Positions 6,864 to 14,937 of a stretch of 22,598 bases of DNA are shown piece by piece. The position numbers and the translations under genes are program-made. The DNA is from a virus: positions 1 to 22,598 of the IMG/VR virus record IMGVR_UViG_3300042907_002520; one strand, 5' to 3'. The notes below the pieces were generated by a model. It did no database searches. It saw only the letters and a list, made by a program, of their open reading frames with translations, and had not been told where the DNA came from. Positions within the stretch are counted from its first letter, which is position 1. Each line of letters opens with the position of its first letter.

Positions 6864-8613
6864 AATAAGTTTAGAATCCAAAGCACTAATATTGTTGGAG
6901 TCCTATGATGGACCTAACAATTATTTGCTTGAACTAAAAAGAAAGTCACAAGTAAATAAAAAGTTTTACCCAACTAGGAGTCAATCTGAATATATAATTA
7001 ACAACCACGATAAAACCCCTAAGGTTGCCAAAAAGTGGATTATATTAGATTCATACTTTGCTCAAAAATTGGCAGATGACAAACTATACACGAACGTTCC
7101 CGAAAAAGTTTGGGTTGAAAAGTTATTAGCAGAAAAAGACAAGGCCTATCATATTTGGGGTAAAGTTTTTGAAACCGAACAACTCCACGACTTTTGGTTA
7201 CCCAAAGCATCAATAATAAAAGACAATACAGTAAAAGATGTTGTAATTGATTATGAAAAATATTCAAAAAGACCTCCGTTAACTCATCAGAGAGAAGCTA
7301 TCCAAAAATTAGTTGAAAATAAAAAATACATCTTGGCAGATGATATGGGTTTGGGAAAAACCACTTCAACAATAATTGCGGCTCTTGAATCTGGTGCAAA
7401 AAAAGTTTTAATCATTTGTCCGGCAACACTCAAAATAAATTGGAAGAGAGAGATTGAAAACTATTCTAACAAGTCAATTTATATTTGTGAAGGTAAAAAT
7501 TTTGAAGGGAACCATGATTTTGTAATAATAAACTATGATATAATAAAGAATTTTCATGACACTAAAAAGAAAGATGATTCGCAAATTCTTAGGGCCAATT
7601 TTGATTTGGTGGTTATTGATGAAGCACACTATATCAAAAATGCTCAAGCTCAGAGAACCAAACTCATAAATGATATTGTAAAAAAAGTTGACAGGTTGTG
7701 GTTATTAACCGGTACACCAATGACATCAAGACCTATAGATTACTTCAACTTGTTGAGTTTGATTGATTCTCCTGTTGCTAAAAATTGGATGGCTTATGTG
7801 ATTAGATATTGTTCGGGTTATCAATTTAGAGTTGGTCCAAGAAAAGTTTGGAATGTAATGGGGGCCTCAAATTTAGAAGAATTAAGAGATAGAACATCGA
7901 ACCTTACCTTGAGAAGATTAAAAGAAGATGTTTTAGATTTACCTGATAAAATTATTACACCCGTATATCTGAGATTAAAATCTAAAGAATACGAAGAGGT
8001 TATGGGCGAGTATTATAATTGGTATGAAAAAAACCCTGAAGAATCTAAATCATTGACGGTACAATTTACCAAACTAACCAAGGTTAGGCAAATAATTGCA
8101 GACGAAAAAATAAGTCAAACAATTGAATTGGCCGAAAATATTTTAGAACAAGATAAAAAGGTTATTATTTTTTGTAATTTCACAAACTCACTCAATAAAA
8201 TTACAGAGCACTTTGGAAAAACCGCAGTAAAACTTGATGGGTCTATGTCCAAACAAGAAAGACAATTTGCGGTAGACCAATTCCAAGAAAATGAAAAAGT
8301 TAAAGTTTTTGTTGGTAATATTAAAGCTGCTGGCGTGGGGATTACCTTAACATCTGCAGAAGCGGTTATCATGAACGACCTTTCATTTTTACCCTCAGAC
8401 CACTCTCAAGCAGAAGACAGAGCATATAGATATGGTCAAAAAAATAATGTACTTGTATATTACCCAATTTTTGAAAATACAATCGAAGGAATAATTTACG
8501 ACATATTAAATAACAAAAAACAAGTAATAGCAACCGTTATGGGTGACGTGTCAAATTCATCTGCCGATTACGTTGAAGAAATATTACAAAAAATAAATGA
8601 AATGCGACATTAA
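6856..8613 (+). CDS. SNF2-type DEAH-box helicase/translocase
   Basis: This is a two-lobed superfamily 2 ATPase of the SNF2 type, which moves along duplex DNA and remodels forks or branched DNA. Motifs are complete: Q-like THQREA (143-148), Walker A DDMGLGKT (162-169), Ia PATLKINW (189-196), DEAH (255-258), LTGTP (284-288), IV IIFCNF (437-442), V AAGVGITLTSA (491-501) and VI QAEDRAYRYGQ (518-528). Motif VI with its arginine finger and the RYGQ ending is characteristic of SNF2 proteins such as SMARCAL1. The first 130 residues are unrecognised and lack a zinc-binding pattern. The length of 585 is close to that of minimal phage SNF2 proteins. The likely role is replication or recombination of phage DNA (compare T4 UvsW, another SF2 helicase, as an analogue only). 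The start overlaps the SET gene by eight bases. No Shine-Dalgarno sequence. Confidence 0.93.
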   Translation: MDKISLESKALILLESYDGPNNYLLELKRKSQVNKKFYPTRSQSEYIINNHDKTPKVAKKWIILDSYFAQKLADDKLYTNVPEKVWVEKLLAEKDKAYHIWGKVFETEQLHDFWLPKASIIKDNTVKDVVIDYEKYSKRPPLTHQREAIQKLVENKKYILADDMGLGKTTSTIIAALESGAKKVLIICPATLKINWKREIENYSNKSIYICEGKNFEGNHDFVIINYDIIKNFHDTKKKDDSQILRANFDLVVIDEAHYIKNAQAQRTKLINDIVKKVDRLWLLTGTPMTSRPIDYFNLLSLIDSPVAKNWMAYVIRYCSGYQFRVGPRKVWNVMGASNLEELRDRTSNLTLRRLKEDVLDLPDKIITPVYLRLKSKEYEEVMGEYYNWYEKNPEESKSLTVQFTKLTKVRQIIADEKISQTIELAENILEQDKKVIIFCNFTNSLNKITEHFGKTAVKLDGSMSKQERQFAVDQFQENEKVKVFVGNIKAAGVGITLTSAEAVIMNDLSFLPSDHSQAEDRAYRYGQKNNVLVYYPIFENTIEGIIYDILNNKKQVIATVMGDVSNSSADYVEEILQKINEMRH

Positions 8614-8623
8614 CGAACTTCGG

Positions 8624-8641
8624 GTTATTTATAGAAATAAC
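8624..8641 (+). promoter_or_regulatory. Hairpin containing TATTTAT motif before SOD-fusion gene
   Basis: GTTATTT and AAATAAC form a perfect 7-bp inverted repeat with an ATAG loop, nine bases before the ATG at 8650. The left arm and loop contain TATTTATA (8626-8633). It could be a promoter element, or an mRNA hairpin near the start. There is no T-run after it, so it is not a classical terminator for the helicase gene. Confidence 0.35.
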
Positions 8642-8649
8642 TCAGTTAA

Positions 8650-10182
8650 ATGAAAAAAGTAGAAGAAAAAATTATACAACTCCAAAGCCAAATACTTGAA
8701 AGTAGAATTGAAACCGAAAAAGAGTTGTTACTAACAGAAATGAAAAAAATTGGAATAGAAAAACTTCCATATTCCTATTCAGCCTTGAAACCATTTATCG
8801 ATTCAGAGACAATGGATTTCCATTATAACAAACATTATAAAGGTTATGTAGATAAGTTGAACGACGCTTTATCTAAAAAGAAATATGGTGACTTAGAATT
8901 AGAACAAATTATTAAAAACATAAGTCGTTACGATAAATCAATAAGAAACAATGCGGGTGGGGCCTTCAACCACGCACTTTTTTGGAATATGCTTTCACCC
9001 AAAACACAAAAGTTGACAGGTGAACTTTATAAAAAAATAACAAAGAAGTGGGGAACGTTTACCAACTTTAAAAAAGAATTTGAAACCGCAGCTAAAGACC
9101 GATTTGGTTCAGGATGGGTATGGTTAGTTTTAACCGCTAAGAACCAATTGAAAATTATGACTACTCCGAACCAAGACAATCCATTAATGAATATTATTGA
9201 TGGTGGTGGTTTTCCACTACTCGGTCTAGATTTATGGGAACATGCTTATTATCTGAAATACAGAAACAAGAGAGATGAATATATTTTAAATTTTTGGAAA
9301 GTAGTTAATTGGGATTTTGTTACCAAAATGTATGAATTAAGAACCCAAACGAAATTATTAGAATCCACAGAGTTTAGGAATGTTATTTCAGAACAAAAGA
9401 CCGCAAATTTTTGTGACGCCAAAGAGATTGTATATTACAAAGAACTTTTGAATCCATATAAAAATAAAAAATTTTATGAAGAAGAGGTTAGAAAAACATT
9501 GAAATCTGTATTTGGACAATTTTGGGTTGAGGAAACTAAAGATGAGATGTCCGGATTTTATGGAATAGAATCACCTGAAGGTAGGTCAATACTTAATAAC
9601 CTAAACAGCAATATTAATACTTTCTGTCTACTTGTTAAAGCCGTAAACAAAGAAATTGATAAAATCGGAAAATCAGATAAAAAGTTCGATTTCACGAAAA
9701 AAGAAAAGTCGAACATGAAAGAATTATCAAGATTTTTGAATGCTTTAGATTATTTCAAAACAAACATTTACACGAAAAAGAATCCTGATTTTGTAAATAT
9801 TGTAAACGTTCTTTTGATTTTGTGGGAAAGAGGGCAAAAAAGTGAAAGAAAAGTTGAAGAAAAACTACAAAATTATTTTGGCGAATCATCCAAAGTAACC
9901 AGATTTGGTAAACATGGGTCGAAAAAAGATGCTTTTGGCGGTGTAGATATTGTTATAAATTTAGATGGTGTTGATTACACCGGACAAATTAAACCTTTCA
10001 ACACCACAAAAACTGATGGTGATGAAATTGCTGTATTAGGTAATGCAAACTACGCAGATTACAAAACTGATTGGTTATTGTTTCATAATACCAAAACAGA
10101 CCAGATACTTATATTTGAAAATAAACCTATAGGTAGAAAGTACGTTTTTAAATTAAACTCGTTACTCCACGAAATAGAATAA
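8650..10182 (+). CDS. Mn/Fe superoxide dismutase fused to PD-(D/E)XK nuclease-like domain
   Basis: Residues 35-232 are a full Mn/Fe superoxide dismutase, which converts superoxide to oxygen and hydrogen peroxide. All four metal ligands can be placed: H58 (FHYNKHYKGY), H108 (FNHALFWNML), D194 and H198 (LDLWEHAYY); gateway Tyr66 is also present. NNAGG (100-104) and Q175 in NQDNPL match the Mn type rather than the Fe type. The first 34 residues form a coiled-coil-like helix. The remaining 280 residues are not part of any SOD. Their end looks like a PD-(D/E)XK nuclease core: a helix with SERKVEEKL (398-406), then FGGVDIVINL (429-438) with D433, then YTGQIK (443-448) with the Q-x-K variant and K448. 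One uninterrupted frame, so a real fusion. It lies between the helicase and the gp13-like gene; function could be DNA processing or a virion-packaged protective enzyme. The SOD call is strong, the nuclease call moderate. Confidence 0.85.
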   Translation: MKKVEEKIIQLQSQILESRIETEKELLLTEMKKIGIEKLPYSYSALKPFIDSETMDFHYNKHYKGYVDKLNDALSKKKYGDLELEQIIKNISRYDKSIRNNAGGAFNHALFWNMLSPKTQKLTGELYKKITKKWGTFTNFKKEFETAAKDRFGSGWVWLVLTAKNQLKIMTTPNQDNPLMNIIDGGGFPLLGLDLWEHAYYLKYRNKRDEYILNFWKVVNWDFVTKMYELRTQTKLLESTEFRNVISEQKTANFCDAKEIVYYKELLNPYKNKKFYEEEVRKTLKSVFGQFWVEETKDEMSGFYGIESPEGRSILNNLNSNINTFCLLVKAVNKEIDKIGKSDKKFDFTKKEKSNMKELSRFLNALDYFKTNIYTKKNPDFVNIVNVLLILWERGQKSERKVEEKLQNYFGESSKVTRFGKHGSKKDAFGGVDIVINLDGVDYTGQIKPFNTTKTDGDEIAVLGNANYADYKTDWLLFHNTKTDQILIFENKPIGRKYVFKLNSLLHEIE

Positions 10183-10188
10183 TAAGAA

Positions 10189-10196
10189 TATTTATT
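10189..10196 (+). promoter_or_regulatory. TATTTAT-type motif before gp13-like gene
   Basis: TATTTATT lies in the 18-base gap after the SOD-fusion gene and ends four bases before the ATG at 10201. It is in the gene's own direction, as with the other copies. Confidence 0.35.
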
Positions 10197-10200
10197 TGAT

Positions 10201-11328
10201 ATGGCAGTAATACCGGAACCAGAAAGAAGTAGAATATATACAAGAATTAAACATCTATTAGGTGCACCGCTCAGAAGTGTTGAGCTCACAGATGAAATGA
10301 TGGATTCACTAATGGAGTTATCTTTAGGTGATTATGAGGAATATGTTTTACAATGGTTAATTGATAGTCAATGGGTTAATTTGGTTAACCTAAATATGAG
10401 TGAAAAATCTGTAGCAAGAGCACTTGTGACAAGGACTATGGATTTTGAACAACAATTTGCATATTCATATTCAAAAATTGTAGGACTACAAACTATGGGT
10501 CCGTGGGTACTTAAAAAAGATTATTTTATTCTGAGTGCTAATACCCAGAATTATGAGATACCTGCTGGTAGAGAGGTAAACGAACTTTTATGGTTCTCTA
10601 ACCAACCATGGACAGCCTTTGGATTAGGTGGAATTGGTGGGTTCGGATTTGGTGGAATTGGTTTAGGTGCGACTGAAGCCGGTTACGCTCAAATGGGATA
10701 TCAAGGTTCTTATTTCATGATGTCAGGTTTTGACTATTTGATTAGAATGCAAGAAGCAAACATTTTGAATAGAATACTTGGTGGTTCGCTTACATATAGA
10801 ATTACAGGTTTACCTGACGGTAAGAAAAACATCTTTCTATACAACACACCAGGAGGAAGATTTGATTGGATGAATTACAGTCAATATGTTGGTAGAGCAG
10901 TATGGTATTGGTATTATGATGTAGGGCCTGACGACAGAGCTTCATGTTTAAAGGCAAACCCTGACATTATCAAGTTACCAACGGACGTACCTATCGAAGA
11001 TTTAAGTTGGGAGGATTTAAACGTTCCAGGACAACAATGGGTTAGGAGATGGTTCACCGCTTATTGTAAAGAAACATTATCAAGAGTACGTGGTAAGTTT
11101 TCAGGTAATTTGAAGACACCTGACTCCGAATTGCAGATGGATTATCAGAGTTTATCAACTGAAGCAAAAGACGAAAAAACAAAACTAATAGAAGAACTTA
11201 CCGGTGCTGAAGGATGGTTAACAAGATTGAGACCTGAAAAAGTAATGGAGAGGGAAGCTTTGATTGCAGAAAATCTGAACAAACAAATGAAATTCAGAGC
11301 AATGCCGAGACAAATTTATGTAATTTAA
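10201..11328 (+). CDS. Neck protein, T4 gp13-like (head completion)
   Basis: The C-terminal third matches the conserved block of T4 gp13, the ring that seals the filled head and docks the tail. It has QQWVRRWFTAYCKETLSRVR (279-298), GKFSG, a loop with the LQMDYQSLSTEAKDEK segment, and LIEELTGAEG, followed by a charged helix. The N-terminus has a helical DEMMDSLMELSLGDYEEYV segment, typical of connector adaptors that pack against the portal. The middle carries a Gly-rich loop (about residues 140-160, repeats of GGIGGFGFGG type), an insertion likely to be flexible. The length is 375 against about 309 in T4. A TATTTATT motif is four bases before the ATG. The next gene starts one base after its stop. 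Its T4 partners gp14 and gp15 are encoded on the opposite strand, 4-6 kb away. Confidence 0.8.
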   Translation: MAVIPEPERSRIYTRIKHLLGAPLRSVELTDEMMDSLMELSLGDYEEYVLQWLIDSQWVNLVNLNMSEKSVARALVTRTMDFEQQFAYSYSKIVGLQTMGPWVLKKDYFILSANTQNYEIPAGREVNELLWFSNQPWTAFGLGGIGGFGFGGIGLGATEAGYAQMGYQGSYFMMSGFDYLIRMQEANILNRILGGSLTYRITGLPDGKKNIFLYNTPGGRFDWMNYSQYVGRAVWYWYYDVGPDDRASCLKANPDIIKLPTDVPIEDLSWEDLNVPGQQWVRRWFTAYCKETLSRVRGKFSGNLKTPDSELQMDYQSLSTEAKDEKTKLIEELTGAEGWLTRLRPEKVMEREALIAENLNKQMKFRAMPRQIYVI

Positions 11329-11329
11329 T

Positions 11330-11665
11330 ATGGGAATAGTTAAATCAATACCTTCAAGAAGAATTATAAACGGAATACAGATTAATACATCTGAGATTTC
11401 CGTCGTATCGGAAAAAGAATACCGTACAAGCGGTGAAGCCTGTATTGTGGTAAGAGGAGTTGCCAGTTCAAAGGTTACTTTGGATTCATCAACCTCAGAC
11501 CACATTGTAGTAAAATCAATGACTCGTCTGACTATTGTACCTGATGCAGGTTTAATAGATGAAGAATACGATGAAATAGAAATGGATAAATTTGCCTGTG
11601 TTGAGTTTAGATACGTTGGGGGTAACTGGTATATCCTTTCATCAGACGGACTTAAACAATCCTAA
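11330..11665 (+). CDS. Small beta-rich protein, probably virion-associated
   Basis: I do not recognise the family. The 111-residue product is acidic, has no transmembrane segment or signal peptide, and alternates short hydrophobic strands (ISVVSEKEY, CIVVRGVASSKVTL, HIVVKSMTRLTIVPD, CVEFRYVGGNWYIL), suggesting a small beta barrel or sandwich. The ending FRYVGGNWYILSSDG is a pattern often seen at the end of small phage structural domains. It begins one base after the gp13-like gene, so it is co-transcribed with a neck gene and probably has a head or neck decoration role. Its 3' end overlaps the DNA polymerase 3' end by 24 bases on the opposite strand, with no visible terminator between them. 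Confidence 0.7.
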   Translation: MGIVKSIPSRRIINGIQINTSEISVVSEKEYRTSGEACIVVRGVASSKVTLDSSTSDHIVVKSMTRLTIVPDAGLIDEEYDEIEMDKFACVEFRYVGGNWYILSSDGLKQS

Positions 11666-14440
11666 TTTTTCTTCCCACCCTTCTTCCGCCAACTGATACA
11701 TGTAATCAGGACTTAGACCTCTTTTTTTCCAATACTCAAGTTCTAATTCTGTTATATCTAACACATCCTCTTGCAACTTGTCTTGGTCACCTTCTTCAAA
11801 AGGCATACCATTAATTAACTCACATTGTTCATTAGTGAATATTCCTCTTTCTGCCGGGTCTGATACTAACAACAAGTCACGTACATCTTGTTTGAACACG
11901 ACTAACAAAGGCTCAATTCTTTTGTTAAACGTAACAATTGCTCTCGGTACGTTATATTCACCTGTCATGTTGGGATTGGTTTCCAATATATTAGCATCCA
12001 ACATATAACAGTTTACAACAACTCCTTCATTAATTTCTTTCGCCTTTGGATTATCAAACTTTTGTAATTGATTATAATCTTTTATTTGCTTAGCAGTCAT
12101 TTTCTGTACGTCACCTTGAGAAGCCTTTTTACCGTTATTTACGTACATAATAACATCACCTAAGTTAACACTTAAGTTTTGTTGAATTGCAAGTTCCATG
12201 TGTGCCATACGAGACATAGAATTACCTGCCTTGGTTTTTTGGGTTAACCTTTTTTTATAGTCATCCAAGGTGAGTTTTACTTTCGCCCTTTGTGCAATCT
12301 GTGATAAAGGTATTTGTTGGTCGAATATTTTTTGAAGGTACTCGTAATAATATTCTATGAATTCCTTACCCTCTCCTTTCAATAAAAGTTTAATTCCCTT
12401 ATCTAAAAAAGTTTCAATATATAATGGAAGTTTCTTAGATTTTATAGAATTGCCAGTCAATTTTATCTTTCCTTTAGCGTCCATAACCGCGTAATTTTTT
12501 CTGGCAAGATTTATACATGATGGCCAAACACCATCAGTGTCAAGCGCCATTTCACCTCTCATGAATATATCATTGTACTCTGCAACATCAGCATCAGGTC
12601 CTGTATATTCTTTACCCACCTTAACTTTCCAGTTCAAACCACGACCAACATATTTTCTTTCATCAACACCTTCTGGACTTGAGAAGTTCACGCCATCCGT
12701 ATCCATAACCAAAGGAGTATAACCCTTACTCATAAAGTACTTAATCATCTGACGTAGGTATTGACGACCAGTACATGTAATTTGCTCACCCATGTACATG
12801 TCCCCCCACGCATAGACCTGAGGTGCCGACAACGCACCGAACATTGAGTTAATAAAAATCTTAATCGGTAATTGTTTATTGGAGTATGATGATGAAAGGG
12901 ATGGGTCTGTCTTTTCGTACTGCTCCGCCAACTGTTTATATTTAATACGAGTATCACGGAAATATTTTAACATTCCTTTCATTGCTCCAGTCACATCACA
13001 ATCAGGAAAAACATCATGTACAAGTTGAATAGAGGGGTATAGAGACGAGAAGTCGAGTTTAAGTACATTCTTACTATAACCTACCTTTAGTAGTCGAGAA
13101 AGACCTCCTACGAAGTCAGTTTTGTCTTGTTTAGCTGGAATGGCAAGTCCGTGTTTGTATGACCATGCAAGCATCAACATCTTCCAAAGAGTTGCAGTAC
13201 CCATAGTGGAAACTCTCTCATAAGTTGTAGGAATCATTGCTGCTAGCAAAAATGAACCCTGATTAAACTCCTTATCGACAGCTAAAGTTTCCTCCAAGTC
13301 ATCGTCAAGATATCTCTCAACTAAGTTATCACCAGTTGTTTTTATATAGACATCATCCCTTTTTTCGCAAACCAAATCCACTTTTGAATCCTGTCCAACC
13401 TTTTTATATTTTCCATTTTGTATATTCAACCAATATTCTTCTTTGTTTGCATACATCTTACCAATGTCTGTATGGTCGATGTATACACGGTCAGGTGCTT
13501 CTTTACCTATAAAAGTGGTGATATATTTAAGACCCGCAGATTTAATGTTGGAATTAATTGCTTGAGCCCTACGAACCGCATGAATAATATCGATAGTATT
13601 ATACCCCCAAATAGAGGTTTGTGTAAATTCTTCAACTTCGTTGGCAAGTTTTAGAATGGTTTCTTTTCTTGTATATGAATGTTGTGGATGTAAGGATTTT
13701 ACAGTTTTTCTCATATCAATACCCAATCGTTGAGCACGTTCAAAAATCCAATGCCAGTCGAAGTTCGCTGAGTTATAACCACCGATAATTGATGGTTTGA
13801 GTTGGTCAATCACATTAAGGAATTCTATGATGGCACCTTTTTCTTGGTCCTCATTCAAACACTCAATAACTCTATGATATCCTTTATTTGTCTTAATTCC
13901 AATCATAAAGATTCTACCATCTTTGGGGTCAAGAGCATTTGTTTCCAAGTCAAATACTAATCTTGTGACATCATCATAATCAGTAAATCCTTTGAATAAT
14001 CTTTTCTCCTTTGCAATAAGATATTGTTCTACGGGCGGAAGAATTGAAATCTTGTCTTTCATTTTATCCCCCCATGGGTCACAGCCACCGTCTCTGAAAA
14101 ATTGGATTAATTCTCTGTACCCTTTTAAGGATTTAACCATGAAAGTTAAACCTTTCTGTAATCTCTCGTTACCCTTGGTTTCCAATTTCTCGATAACAAT
14201 TCCATACTTTGTCATGGCCTCTTTTTGAGCCATCTTAGAATCATTGTAGAAATTAAGACCCCTTAGGTCACCAACCCAAGCAAATGGGATAAATGTATCT
14301 TTTCTTATTTCTTTACCCTTACCAGGTATTTCTTTGATTTTGTAAATTGAGTTTGATACGTAGTCAAATTCGATTGCAACTATAAACTCTTCAGGGTCGT
14401 TTCCATGAAGAAACGATTCGATTTCTTGATAACTATTCAT
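11642..14440 (-). CDS. Family B DNA polymerase with 3'-5' exonuclease
   Basis: This is the replicative polymerase of the phage. Exonuclease motifs: Exo I FDLET (D164, E166), Exo II NSANFD (N223-D228), Exo III YLDDD (Y377-D381). Polymerase motifs: A LDFSSLYPS (D463), B KIFINSMFG (K527, N531), and C MDTDG (D580, D582). All catalytic carboxylates for both activities are present. Motif B has F where Y is usual (NSMFG for NSxYG), and motif C has Gly where most have Ser (DTDG for DTDS); both are tolerated in phage polymerases. The 932 residues compare with 898 in T4 gp43. The C-terminal tail (YQLAEEGWEEKLGLF) is a plausible sliding-clamp peptide. The leader of 95 bases carries a TATTTATT motif and a palindrome. 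The gene lies between fibre genes and a convergent neck block, not in an obvious replication cluster. Confidence 0.96.
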   Translation of the reverse strand: MNSYQEIESFLHGNDPEEFIVAIEFDYVSNSIYKIKEIPGKGKEIRKDTFIPFAWVGDLRGLNFYNDSKMAQKEAMTKYGIVIEKLETKGNERLQKGLTFMVKSLKGYRELIQFFRDGGCDPWGDKMKDKISILPPVEQYLIAKEKRLFKGFTDYDDVTRLVFDLETNALDPKDGRIFMIGIKTNKGYHRVIECLNEDQEKGAIIEFLNVIDQLKPSIIGGYNSANFDWHWIFERAQRLGIDMRKTVKSLHPQHSYTRKETILKLANEVEEFTQTSIWGYNTIDIIHAVRRAQAINSNIKSAGLKYITTFIGKEAPDRVYIDHTDIGKMYANKEEYWLNIQNGKYKKVGQDSKVDLVCEKRDDVYIKTTGDNLVERYLDDDLEETLAVDKEFNQGSFLLAAMIPTTYERVSTMGTATLWKMLMLAWSYKHGLAIPAKQDKTDFVGGLSRLLKVGYSKNVLKLDFSSLYPSIQLVHDVFPDCDVTGAMKGMLKYFRDTRIKYKQLAEQYEKTDPSLSSSYSNKQLPIKIFINSMFGALSAPQVYAWGDMYMGEQITCTGRQYLRQMIKYFMSKGYTPLVMDTDGVNFSSPEGVDERKYVGRGLNWKVKVGKEYTGPDADVAEYNDIFMRGEMALDTDGVWPSCINLARKNYAVMDAKGKIKLTGNSIKSKKLPLYIETFLDKGIKLLLKGEGKEFIEYYYEYLQKIFDQQIPLSQIAQRAKVKLTLDDYKKRLTQKTKAGNSMSRMAHMELAIQQNLSVNLGDVIMYVNNGKKASQGDVQKMTAKQIKDYNQLQKFDNPKAKEINEGVVVNCYMLDANILETNPNMTGEYNVPRAIVTFNKRIEPLLVVFKQDVRDLLLVSDPAERGIFTNEQCELINGMPFEEGDQDKLQEDVLDITELELEYWKKRGLSPDYMYQLAEEGWEEKLGLFKSV

Positions 14441-14470
14441 ATGTATTTCCGAGTGGTTGATTGGCTTTCA

Positions 14471-14480
14471 CACAATTGTG
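14471..14480. promoter_or_regulatory. Palindrome upstream of DNA polymerase
   Basis: CACAATTGTG is a perfect 10-bp palindrome, 30 bases before the polymerase ATG at 14440. Shifted two bases, TTCACA and TGTGAA also pair around an ATTG loop on the minus strand. It could be a repressor operator or a leader hairpin; no regulator is known. Confidence 0.3.
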
Positions 14481-14502
14481 AAGTTTACCTTACTCATTCG
14501 TA

Positions 14503-14510
14503 AATAAATA
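14503..14510 (-). promoter_or_regulatory. TATTTAT-type motif upstream of DNA polymerase
   Basis: The minus strand reads TATTTATT, preceded by a T-run, 62 bases before the polymerase ATG and between the BppU-like gene and the polymerase gene. The distance would leave room for a leader containing the palindrome at 14471. Confidence 0.3.
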
Positions 14511-14535
14511 TAAAAAAAGCCGACGTATAATCAAA

Positions 14536-14916
14536 TTAGCAACAAGCAGTTTCAGAAATAAAACTATCTTGGACATTAATATAAAGTTCTTCACGGATTG
14601 GTAGAATCAAGTTTCCTTCATCATTCTTGATTAAAAATTGTCCTTGGTATCTACCTACAGTATCGGTATTCCTCGAAGTAAATTTATAGTAAATATAGTA
14701 CTCAGTGGGAGCACCTAGTTCAAGATTTGTTAGTGCAACTATTTCACAAGGTGCAGAAACAATTTTCGGAACACCGGTATAATAATCAACCATAGTAAAA
14801 TATATTGTCGATACTTCGAGTGATTCCATGAATGCAATATAGTCGGACCTACCATCCTGTACCACTTGCATTTTTAATATTGGTAACGTAGCATTCTTTT
14901 TGATGAAAAATTCCAT
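14536..14916 (-). CDS. BppU N-terminal-like baseplate/fibre protein, 126 aa
   Basis: The sequence follows the pattern of the BppU N-terminal domain, an Ig-like fold that docks receptor-binding parts onto phage baseplates. A start of FFIKKNATLPILKMQVV (3-19), a strand VSTIYFTMVD (35-44), a central YYIYYKF strand (73-79), DTVGRYQGQFLI (84-95), then GNLILPIREELYINVQDSF (101-119). In known members the same order is xTLPxLxxxLxDxxG, VxFxM, the DTxxxGxYxxxF block and a terminal proline-rich strand. The protein ends in two cysteines. It is the last gene of the right-hand minus-strand run, 16 bases after the stop of the fusion glycosyltransferase, with its own TATTTATT motif and a perfect inverted repeat over the start. 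Baseplate or fibre attachment is likely. Confidence 0.65.
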   Translation of the reverse strand: MEFFIKKNATLPILKMQVVQDGRSDYIAFMESLEVSTIYFTMVDYYTGVPKIVSAPCEIVALTNLELGAPTEYYIYYKFTSRNTDTVGRYQGQFLIKNDEGNLILPIREELYINVQDSFISETACC

Positions 14917-14937
14917 AACAATAAATATATTGTTATG
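14914..14937 (-). promoter_or_regulatory. Perfect 10-bp inverted repeat over BppU-like start codon
   Basis: CATAACAATA and TATTGTTATG are exact reverse complements around a four-base AATA spacer. The repeat spans the ATG at 14916-14914, the upstream stop codon at 14933-14935, and contains TATTTATT on the minus strand at 14927-14920. It may be an operator, or an RNA hairpin that hides the start codon. Confidence 0.45.

Noticed and set aside
11642-11665. Terminator between the convergent 111-residue and polymerase genes
   Set aside because: The genes overlap by 24 bases and I find no GC stem with a T-run in either direction.
12745-12957. Minus-strand 70-residue frame with several His and Arg residues
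   Set aside because: It lies within the DNA polymerase in another frame and has no start context or family pattern.
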